21,768 nt of DNA from a virus: positions 1-21,768 of the IMG/VR virus record IMGVR_UViG_3300025118_000177. One strand, 5' to 3'. Below the pieces are notes generated by a model. That model made no database searches and had not been told where the DNA came from. It was given only the letters and a program-made list of their open reading frames with translations. A program made the position numbers and the translations under genes. Positions 1-5,550 of this stretch are shown here, piece after piece; position 1 is the first letter of the stretch, and each line of letters opens with the position of its first letter.

Positions 1-2
1 GT

Positions 3-62
3 ACCCAAGCGGGTGTAAATATAGACATTGCAGGAAGCGTGCCAGAAATGGAAAGTGTTTAA
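3..62 (+). CDS. C-terminal end of an upstream gene (partial)
   Basis: Reading from position 3, nineteen codons stay open and end at TAA 60-62. The peptide ends in SVPEMESV and has an ordinary protein composition (VNIDIAGSVPEME). The other two plus-strand frames stop at 16-18 and at 77-79; the latter encodes a Cys/Arg-rich, less protein-like string. It is most likely the last codons of a gene that starts to the left of the window. Nothing can be said about function. The same strand as all downstream genes fits one continuous phage transcription direction. Confidence 0.5.
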   Translation, partial: TQAGVNIDIAGSVPEMESV

Positions 63-360
63 TATCAATGACTTACAAGTAGAACTATTCTAATTGTAAA
101 GTAGTGGTGCCTATTAAATGGGCAAACAGTTTAGAATGAGAGTAAATAGCAGCATAAGTAGTTGATCTAAAAGAGTAAAGTAGTGCCTAAAAAATAGGCA
201 GCTAATGATTAAAAAATGGGCAATGGTTCAATCTTAGGGAGACCGTAGGAGAGCCGATAGGATTATATGGCACCAGAGTACCAGCCAAGCCACAAAGGCG
301 CTGAGAGTGGCTTAAAAGGCCGTACAGGGCATATTGAAGCTGGTACTTGATCTAGGATGG
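63..360. other. Gene-free stretch with short hairpins
   Basis: No credible gene is visible; the ATG-started frames here are at most about 15 codons long and lack Shine-Dalgarno sites. It contains a six-base-pair hairpin, TGCCTA (184-189) and TAGGCA (195-200), with a five-A loop. A looser relative of the same sequence, TGCCTATTAAATGGGCA, is at 108-124. Isolated CTAAT cores at 90-94 and 202-206 resemble the repeat array that starts at 361. The right half holds the folded-RNA candidate at 276-348. Confidence 0.6.
276..348 (+). ncRNA. Candidate structured RNA element (nested stems)
   Basis: GTACCAGC (278-285) pairs perfectly with GCTGGTAC (339-346), and the helix extends to ten pairs by an A-T and a G·T pair at its base. 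Inside it AAGCCAC (287-293) pairs with GTGGCTT (307-313) around a 13-base loop, leaving a short arm of about 25 bases that can form only a weak three-pair stem. The arrangement resembles a small branched RNA. No T-run follows, so it is not a standard terminator, and it matches no family I recognise. It could be a leader or packaging-related RNA, or a DNA-level cruciform. Confidence 0.35.
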
Positions 361-618
361 TATATTAGAAATTGCTAATGTATTCAGTATATTAGGGAGT
401 TCTAATATAAAGCTGGATAGGTACATTAGCATTGTCTAATTTAGAAAGTCCTAATATAAGCAGATGCTAATATACAGCCTGCCGAGTATATTAGGACTTG
501 CTAATATAAGAACTCTCTAATATAAGAACTCTCTAATATAAGAACTCTCTAATATAAGCAGATGCTAATGTAGCGTTGTCTAATTTAGCAAGCTCTAATA
601 TTAGAAGATGCTAATATA
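361..618. repeat. CTAATATA iteron-like repeat array (15-16 bp period)
   Basis: Thirteen CTAAT cores start at 375, 402, 436, 451, 467, 501, 517, 533, 549, 565, 580, 595 and 611. From 501 on, the spacing is 16, 16, 16, 16, 15, 15 and 16 bp. Three consecutive units (501-548) are identical, CTAATATAAGAACTCT. Inverted copies, TATATTAG or TACATTAG, start at 361, 388, 422 and 487. Each lies exactly six bases before a direct copy, giving dyads such as 388-395 with 402-409. The stretch 424-476 is repeated imperfectly at 568-620. No gene lies here. It could be an iteron/replication site, a cooperative protein-binding array, or the short-repeat zone next to a terminal repeat, as in T7. Confidence 0.9.
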
Positions 619-651
619 CATGGGGAGCAGGGGGGTGCGTCAGACGCTAGT

Positions 652-762
652 ATGTTTCCCTCTACAACAGAATATCTCAGAGAAATGTCTTCATTAGTTT
701 CAATGGCTTACCAGACTTACCTAACACCTAGATTTAACCAGCGGCCTATTAAGACTACTTAG
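652..762 (+). CDS. Possible 36-residue small protein
   Basis: An ATG at 652 opens 36 codons ending at TAG 760-762. The predicted peptide (MFPSTTEYLREMSS at its start, then VSMAYQTYLTPRFNQ) has a natural amino-acid mix and no low complexity. There is no convincing Shine-Dalgarno site: the nearest purine run is the G-tract at 622-635, too far upstream. It lies between the repeat array and promoter P1, so it would need transcription from further left. The frame stays open upstream to 589 but without a start codon. It may be a chance ORF or a remnant of a longer gene. Confidence 0.25.
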   Translation: MFPSTTEYLREMSSLVSMAYQTYLTPRFNQRPIKTT

Positions 763-776
763 AAGCTAATTAGTTC

Positions 777-805
777 TTGACACGTAGACAGAAACGGCCT
801 ATAAT
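777..805 (+). promoter_or_regulatory. Consensus sigma70 promoter P1
   Basis: TTGACA (777-782) and TATAAT (800-805) are separated by exactly 17 bases, a perfect match to the housekeeping sigma70 consensus. The predicted transcription start is near 812. The palindrome CTAATTAG (766-773) ends three bases before the -35 box. The transcript would have a leader of about 200 bases before the first good gene at 1010. Confidence 0.85.
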
Positions 806-806
806 A

Positions 807-818
807 GTCTATATAGAC
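807..818. promoter_or_regulatory. 12-bp palindrome at the P1 start site, operator candidate
   Basis: GTCTATATAGAC is a perfect 12-bp palindrome that begins one base after the -10 box of P1 and is centred at the predicted transcription start. That is a classic position for a repressor site. A shorter relative, TCTATAGA, occurs at 7817-7824 ahead of a structural gene. Binding by a regulator is inference; AT-rich palindromes can also arise by chance. Confidence 0.4.
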
Positions 819-885
819 AACAAAGACTAAGTAACCTAAACTTTACAGAAGAATCTTACTATTACTCTCTATAGAAGTTAAAGGT

Positions 886-934
886 TACATAAACTACATA
901 CCTACATAAACTACATACCTACATAAACTACATA
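886..934. repeat. 17-bp tandem repeat, about 2.9 copies
   Basis: The unit TACATAAACTACATACC occurs at 886-902 and 903-919, and its first 15 bases recur at 920-934. All copies are identical over the shared length. The repeat lies in the untranslated interval between promoters P1 and P2 and flows directly into the hairpin at 928-963. It has no open frame. Confidence 0.9.
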
Positions 935-963
935 GACGGACTCGGCCTATGTGAACTATGTAG
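928..963 (+). other. Hairpin in the leader between P1 and P2
   Basis: CTACATAG (928-935) and CTATGTAG (956-963) form a perfect eight-base-pair stem around 20 bases. An alternative pairing uses ACATAG (930-935) with CTATGT (947-952), so two folds compete for the same left arm. No T-run follows, so a simple intrinsic terminator is unlikely. The P2 -35 box begins seven bases after the stem. Confidence 0.5.
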
Positions 964-970
964 ATAGATC

Positions 971-999
971 TTGACACCTCTCTATTTATCTGATATAAT
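971..999 (+). promoter_or_regulatory. Consensus sigma70 promoter P2 with extended -10
   Basis: TTGACA (971-976) and TATAAT (994-999) are 17 bases apart, and TGA precedes the -10 box, giving an extended -10 (TGnTATAAT). Positions 990-1011 are identical to 5520-5541 at promoter P3, although the 17-base spacers otherwise differ. The usual start, six to seven bases after the -10 box, would fall at about 1006, only a few bases before the ATG at 1010. Confidence 0.88.
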
Positions 1000-1009
1000 A
1001 TAAGGTAGG

Positions 1010-1384
1010 ATGAAGAACCTACTCTACATACTCTTTCTATTGCTTCTCATTCTCTCACCTTCAGTGGTCTGGGGTCAGGAGATATGTGTATCCCAACCTC
1101 TGATGCATGAGAGGATTACCATTGACAAGGACGTTGAACTAATCCACGTAGAGAAGAAGCTTATCAAAGTACAGTACTTTATAAAAGTTTTCAATAAGGA
1201 GGCCCCAGTTTCTAACCTAAGTGCGTCTTCCATCTATGTCTACTTTAAGAAGGGTGATACAAGTGTTTTGGTTCTCTTCGGGTCTTCTGAAGACTGTATG
1301 CAGAACTACGCTGTAGTACCTTTAGCCTTTGTAAATAAACACCTAATTGATATTCAGTGGGATGTCTCTAACCTAATAACCTAA
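1010..1384 (+). CDS. Small exported protein of unknown function
   Basis: This 124-residue protein opens with a clear secretion signal: Lys2, a hydrophobic core of Leu/Ile/Phe at residues 4-15, then a likely signal peptidase I site after Val-Trp-Gly22. The mature part of about 100 residues appears beta-rich and carries two cysteines (Cys26, Cys96) that could form a disulfide in the periplasm. There is no lipobox. The start fits because the signal peptide begins exactly there. AGGTAGG (1003-1009) touches the start codon, and promoter P2 would begin transcription only about four bases upstream. It lies directly before the terminase genes. I do not recognise the family. A role in superinfection exclusion, envelope modification or lysis is possible but unsupported. 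Confidence 0.75.
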   Translation: MKNLLYILFLLLLILSPSVVWGQEICVSQPLMHERITIDKDVELIHVEKKLIKVQYFIKVFNKEAPVSNLSASSIYVYFKKGDTSVLVLFGSSEDCMQNYAVVPLAFVNKHLIDIQWDVSNLIT

Positions 1385-1426
1385 ATAGAGTACAGCGTAA
1401 CAACCTAAATATAGAACAGGACTTAC

Positions 1427-1945
1427 ATGATGAAGTACCCTGAACATAAAGATCTTCTAAAAGACCCTATGGGCCGTTATAGGACTCAGTCACTCTTTAG
1501 GGAGTTCTATCAAAAGGACCCTCCTATATGGACACTCTCTGAGGAAGACCCTCAAGGTAAGCTACCGTCTTTAAAGGCTTTGTATATGGAAGTAGGAGAT
1601 CCTACTGAGTACCAATTTGCTATGGAAGCCTTTGGTAGTTGGAAGCAATGGTTAAAGATTAAGAGTGCTAAAGCTATCCAACCCTACATAGAAGACTGGT
1701 CTATGGAGCTTTCCCTTAAGATACGCTCTGAGGGTATCCGGGGTGTGATGCTAGAGTCTAAGAACGGTAAGAATAAGTACAATGCTTCTAAGGCTCTTGC
1801 TGAGGGTTTCTGGTCTAAGGAGTCCGCAGCTAAGCGTGGCAGACCTTCTAAGGAGGAGGTGGCTAAAGAGTTAAAGATTGCAGCTAAGCTTGATGCTGAG
1901 TTTGCTGATGATGCAGAACGTATAGGTCTGGCTATTGTCAAGTAA
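1427..1945 (+). CDS. terS: Probable terminase small subunit
   Basis: This 172-residue protein lies immediately upstream of, and overlaps by 11 bases, the large terminase gene, which is the normal place for the DNA-recognition subunit of the packaging motor. The C-terminal third carries a basic, AT-hook-like RGRPSKEE stretch near residues 137-144, followed by a charged helix. I recall the same ending from annotated small terminases of other podoviruses. AGGA at 1418-1421 lies five bases before the ATG; a second ATG follows directly at 1430. In the family the protein forms a ring, binds the pac or concatemer junction and hands DNA to the large subunit. The assignment rests on position and tail motif; the N-terminal DNA-binding fold cannot be confirmed by eye. 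Confidence 0.68.
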   Translation: MMKYPEHKDLLKDPMGRYRTQSLFREFYQKDPPIWTLSEEDPQGKLPSLKALYMEVGDPTEYQFAMEAFGSWKQWLKIKSAKAIQPYIEDWSMELSLKIRSEGIRGVMLESKNGKNKYNASKALAEGFWSKESAAKRGRPSKEEVAKELKIAAKLDAEFADDAERIGLAIVK

Positions 1946-3488
1946 CAGCAATATTGATGAGGAGATTAGACTGGCTGCTGAAGCTGACTTAGTCTCCTTC
2001 ATACGGCTTGTGTCTCCTCGTACAGTCCTAGGTGCTGTGCATACGGAGCTAGCAGAATGGTGGTGCAGGGAATCTGGTAAGAACTTCCAACTTGTACTGC
2101 TGCCACGAGATCATCAAAAGTCTCGTATGGTAGCGTATCGAGTAGCGTGGTACCTTACCAAACACCCTGACCATCGAGTTCTCTACATCAGTTCAACGAG
2201 TAACCTAGCTGAGAAACAGTTAAAGTTTATTAAAGATATCTTCACCTCTAAGATCTACAGAAGGTATTGGCCCGATCATGTCATACCTGAAGAAGGTAAG
2301 CGTGAGAAGTGGACTAACACAGAAATCTCATTAGACCATCCACTACGTAAGGAGGAAGGTGTACGTGACCCCAGTGTCTTTACTGCTGGCCTTACTACTT
2401 CTATTACCGGTCTCCATTGTGATGTTGCTGTCATGGATGATGTGGTCGTATATGAAAACGCCTACACAGAGGACGGAAGGCAGAAAGTCAAGTCTCAATA
2501 CTCTTTGCTGAGTTCTATTGAAGGTGCTGATGCCCAAGAATGGGTAGTAGGTACTCGCTACCACGCTAAGGATTTGTACAATGATCTGATGGAGATGGAA
2601 GAGGAGATCTACGATGATGATGGTGTACCTATTGAGTATGACCCCATCTATGAGAAGTTTGAGCGACAAGTTGAAGATCGTGGTGATGGAACTGGAGAGT
2701 TCTTGTGGGCTAGACAACAGCGCTCTGATGGTAAGTGGTTTGGCTTTGATCGTCGTATCCTAAGTCAGAAGCGTGGTAAGTATCTGGATAAGACTCAGTT
2801 CTTTGCTCAATATTATAACAATCCTAACAACCCAGACGGTAAGGGGATTGATCCAAGTAACTTCCAATACTACGATAAGGCTCATCTAACACGCACCAAC
2901 GGTCAATGGTTTATGAAGGGAGAAAGATTAAATGTCTTTGCCGCTATCGATTTTGCTTTCTCTCTTACTAAGAAATCTGACTATACTGCCCTTGTTGTTG
3001 TGGGCATTAGCAGTGCTGGTGTATATTATGTACTCGACATAGAGCGCTTTAAGACTGACAAGATCAAGGACTACTACGATGCCATCTTACGGATGCACGT
3101 TAAGTGGGACTTCAGAAAGCTACGAGCAGAGACTGTATCAGCACAGAAGGCTATCGTAAGAGAACTAAAGAATAGCTACATAAAGCCTAACGGGCTTGCT
3201 CTCTCCATAGAGGAGCATAACCCTACTAGGCATAGTGGGTCTAAGGAGGAACGTATCAGAGCCATCTTAGAAGCTCGGTACGATAACCTCAGCATTTGGC
3301 ATTACCAAGGAGGTAATTGTCAAGTCCTTGAGGACGAGCTTATACAGGAGTACCCACCACATGATGACGTAAAGGATTGCTTAGCTTGCGCCATCGATAT
3401 AGCAGTACCACCTAGTAGGATGTCGCGTACATCCAATGAGAATAACGTAGTGTATCACAGCCGCTTCGGTGGCGTAGCTTACGGGTAA
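1935..3488 (+). CDS. terL: Terminase large subunit (packaging ATPase-nuclease)
   Basis: This 517-residue DNA packaging motor has a clear two-domain layout. The ATPase half has a Walker A variant LLPRDHQKS (residues 55-63), a Walker B strand VAVMDD (164-169) and a GTRYH coupling motif (205-209). The nuclease half has an RNase H-like core with Asp338 in AAIDFA, Asp348 in KKSDY, and a C-terminal acidic cluster HDDVKD (476-481). Length is normal for the family. The start is TTG at 1935: the frame is closed by TAG at 1923-1925, and no ATG occurs before residue 65, which would remove the P-loop. The overlap with the small subunit suggests translational coupling. The enzyme docks on the portal, pumps DNA with ATP and cuts the concatemer. 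Confidence 0.93.
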   Translation: MSSNSNIDEEIRLAAEADLVSFIRLVSPRTVLGAVHTELAEWWCRESGKNFQLVLLPRDHQKSRMVAYRVAWYLTKHPDHRVLYISSTSNLAEKQLKFIKDIFTSKIYRRYWPDHVIPEEGKREKWTNTEISLDHPLRKEEGVRDPSVFTAGLTTSITGLHCDVAVMDDVVVYENAYTEDGRQKVKSQYSLLSSIEGADAQEWVVGTRYHAKDLYNDLMEMEEEIYDDDGVPIEYDPIYEKFERQVEDRGDGTGEFLWARQQRSDGKWFGFDRRILSQKRGKYLDKTQFFAQYYNNPNNPDGKGIDPSNFQYYDKAHLTRTNGQWFMKGERLNVFAAIDFAFSLTKKSDYTALVVVGISSAGVYYVLDIERFKTDKIKDYYDAILRMHVKWDFRKLRAETVSAQKAIVRELKNSYIKPNGLALSIEEHNPTRHSGSKEERIRAILEARYDNLSIWHYQGGNCQVLEDELIQEYPPHDDVKDCLACAIDIAVPPSRMSRTSNENNVVYHSRFGGVAYG

Positions 3489-3494
3489 CAAAGC

Positions 3495-5306
3495 ATGACA
3501 GGCAAGACGATAGACATTGAGGACATCATTGATGGTAAGGAACCCTTCGCTGAGGAGATTGCCACCAAGTATGCAGACTGGGAAATGTATAGGCGTACGT
3601 GGTTGGAGGAGAAGAAGGAGATCCGCAACTATGTCTTTGCCACAGACACTACAGGCACTACTAACTCGACTCTGCCGTGGAAGAACTCAACTACCGTTCC
3701 TAAGATCTGTCAGATTCGTGACAACCTACATGCTAACTATATGGCTGCTCTCTTCCCCAATGATGAGTGGTTGAACTGGGAAGCTGAAAATCGTGAAGGT
3801 GCTAGTGGTGAGAAGCGTAACATCATTGAATCTTACATGAAGAACAAGACACGTATCTCAGAGTTTAGACGAGTCATCAGTCAACTAGTGCTGGACTATA
3901 TTGACTACGGTAACTGCTTCAGTACTGTGGAGTACTTTGATGAGACCCGTGTAGATGCTGCAACTGGTGAAGAGTTCCCAGGATTCGTAGGACCTAAACC
4001 AGTACGTATTAGTCCTTATGACATTGTGTTTAACCCTACAGCCCCAGACTTTGATAGTGCTCCTAAGATCATTAGAAGCCTTAAGACTGTTGGTGAGCTT
4101 CAAGTTGAACTAGAGGAGAATCCAGAGAAGGGATACCTAGTTGATGTATTTAACATACTTGTTGAGAACCGTGCTAAAGTTCAAGCTGTGTCAGAGATGG
4201 ACATGGCTAAATCTGAAGCTTACCAAATTGACGGGTTCTCCTCGATACACCACTACTACTCCTCCAACTACGTGGAACTCTTGGAGTTTGTAGGTGACAT
4301 CTACGACATGAGCGAGGGGAAGCTTTACAAAGACCACATCATAACTATTGCAGATCGTAAGCATATCATACGTAATATACCTAATCCCACTTGGAGAAAG
4401 AGTATTGTTAGACATGTTGGATGGCGTCTACGTCCTGATAACTTGTATGCTATGGGTCCTCTGGACAACTTAATTGGTATGCAGTACAGGATTGACCATC
4501 TGGAAAACCTTAAGGCTGATGTATTCGACCTGATTGCACATCCAGTTATGAAGATACGTGGCTACGTAGAGGACTTCAACTATGGTCCCGGTGAACGTAT
4601 CTTCCTAGGTGATGATGGTGAAGTTGACTTCATGCGCCCTGATGCCACTGCTCTTAATGCTGACAACCAGATAGCAGTACTAGAGCAACGCATGGAAGAG
4701 CTTGCTGGAGCACCCAAACAGGCTATGGGTATGCGTACTCCGGGTGAGAAGACAGCCTATGAAGTACAGAGTCTTCAGAACGCAGCAGGTCGTGTCTTCC
4801 AGAATAAGATCAGTTACTTTGAGCAGATGTTCCTAGAGCCAGTACTGAATGATATGCTGGAGACTTCTAGGCGTAACATGAATGCTAAGGATGTCGTTAA
4901 GACTATCGACAATGAGCTAGGTGTACAGATCTTTAGTGACATTACTAGAGATGATCTGTTGGCTAAGGGGCGTATCTATCCTATGGGTGCCAGACACTTC
5001 GCTGCCAAAGCTAACATGCTCCAGAACCTTACACAGCTAGCATCCTCACCCCTTGGACAAGACCCCAGTGTAAGCGTCCATATCAGTGGTAAGAAGATCG
5101 CTAAACTTATTGAAGAACTCCTTGATCTTGAGAAGTTCAACCTAGTCAAGGATAACATCCGTATCTTTGAACAACAGGAAACACAACAACTTGTTAACAC
5201 TGCCCAGCAACAAGTGGATGAACAACAAGCTTTGGGCGCAGAACTATCAGGAGTACCCGTAGATGACCAAGCGGCTCTCGACAATGTGGACATCCCACCT
5301 CAATAG
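3495..5306 (+). CDS. Portal protein (head-to-tail connector)
   Basis: This 603-residue protein follows the large terminase after six bases, the usual portal position. A conserved-looking N-terminal block (LPWKNSTTVPKICQIRDNL, about residues 60-78) and a long C-terminal helix region around residues 418-450 (KTAYEVQSL, then FQNKISYFEQ) match portals of short-tailed phages as I remember them. The last 60 residues are Gln-rich and helical (for example QQLVNTAQQQVDEQQ). The family forms a dodecameric ring at one capsid vertex that nucleates shell assembly, is the docking site of the terminase and later carries the tail adaptor. The GGG at 3483-3485 is a weak ribosome site nine bases before the ATG. 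Confidence 0.87.
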   Translation: MTGKTIDIEDIIDGKEPFAEEIATKYADWEMYRRTWLEEKKEIRNYVFATDTTGTTNSTLPWKNSTTVPKICQIRDNLHANYMAALFPNDEWLNWEAENREGASGEKRNIIESYMKNKTRISEFRRVISQLVLDYIDYGNCFSTVEYFDETRVDAATGEEFPGFVGPKPVRISPYDIVFNPTAPDFDSAPKIIRSLKTVGELQVELEENPEKGYLVDVFNILVENRAKVQAVSEMDMAKSEAYQIDGFSSIHHYYSSNYVELLEFVGDIYDMSEGKLYKDHIITIADRKHIIRNIPNPTWRKSIVRHVGWRLRPDNLYAMGPLDNLIGMQYRIDHLENLKADVFDLIAHPVMKIRGYVEDFNYGPGERIFLGDDGEVDFMRPDATALNADNQIAVLEQRMEELAGAPKQAMGMRTPGEKTAYEVQSLQNAAGRVFQNKISYFEQMFLEPVLNDMLETSRRNMNAKDVVKTIDNELGVQIFSDITRDDLLAKGRIYPMGARHFAAKANMLQNLTQLASSPLGQDPSVSVHISGKKIAKLIEELLDLEKFNLVKDNIRIFEQQETQQLVNTAQQQVDEQQALGAELSGVPVDDQAALDNVDIPPQ

Positions 5307-5511
5307 TGAAGAGGAGAAGGATAAGTTCAGAGAATACATACTAAACTCCACCAGCCTATGGGAAAGACTGGGCCAAATTATAGAGGAGAAGGCTCCCAAG
5401 ACAGTGCCAAAGGACTACGACAAAGGTTCTTGGGCGTATTACCAAGCTGACCAACTGGGTTACCAAAGAGCATTAAATGATATCTTAATGGTATTACCTC
5501 TTGACAAGTAA
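5263..5511 (+). CDS. Small protein overlapping the portal gene
   Basis: This 82-residue acidic/basic helical protein of unknown function starts inside the portal gene and overlaps it by 44 bases in another frame. AGGAG at 5249-5253 lies nine bases before ATG 5263. An alternative ATG at 5284 would shorten it by seven residues. The end (WAYYQADQLGYQRAL) looks like a genuine helical protein, and genes of this size often sit between portal and scaffold. Its last codons contain the -35 box TTGACA of promoter P3, so coding sequence and promoter are shared. Function unknown. Confidence 0.75.
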   Translation: MTKRLSTMWTSHLNSEEEKDKFREYILNSTSLWERLGQIIEEKAPKTVPKDYDKGSWAYYQADQLGYQRALNDILMVLPLDK

Positions 5512-5529
5512 CCTTTAACCTGATATAAT
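5501..5529 (+). promoter_or_regulatory. Consensus sigma70 promoter P3 ahead of scaffold and capsid
   Basis: TTGACA (5501-5506) and TATAAT (5524-5529) are 17 bases apart, with an extended -10 TGA just before. Twenty-two bases at 5520-5541 are identical to 990-1011 at P2. The transcription start would be near 5536, inside the AGGTAGGA that also looks like the ribosome site of the scaffold gene (ATG 5551). The site would boost scaffold and capsid, the most needed structural proteins. Confidence 0.88.
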
Positions 5530-5550
5530 ATAAGGTAGGATCAAAAGACC

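Noticed and set aside
215-240. tRNA T-arm (GGTTCAATC at 225-233)
   Set aside because: The five bases on each side of the loop (AATGG and TTAGG) do not pair and no cloverleaf can be drawn around it.
361-618. CRISPR array
   Set aside because: Repeat unit is only about 8 bases with 6-8 base gaps and the gaps themselves repeat; CRISPR repeats and spacers are each over 20 bases.
990-1011. T7-type phage RNA polymerase promoter
   Set aside because: The conserved block ends in TATAAGGTAGGA, faintly like T7 TATAGGGAGA, but the perfect TTGACA 17 bases upstream of TATAAT at both copies favours host sigma70. It is kept only as an alternative in the findings.
1010-1384. Lipoprotein reading of the exported protein
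   Set aside because: No Leu-x-x-Cys lipobox; the first Cys (26) lies four residues after the likely cleavage site and is preceded by Gln-Glu-Ile.
3517-3774. 85-codon plus-strand frame inside the portal gene
   Set aside because: Arg-rich out-of-frame shadow with no ribosome site; the portal frame covers it fully.
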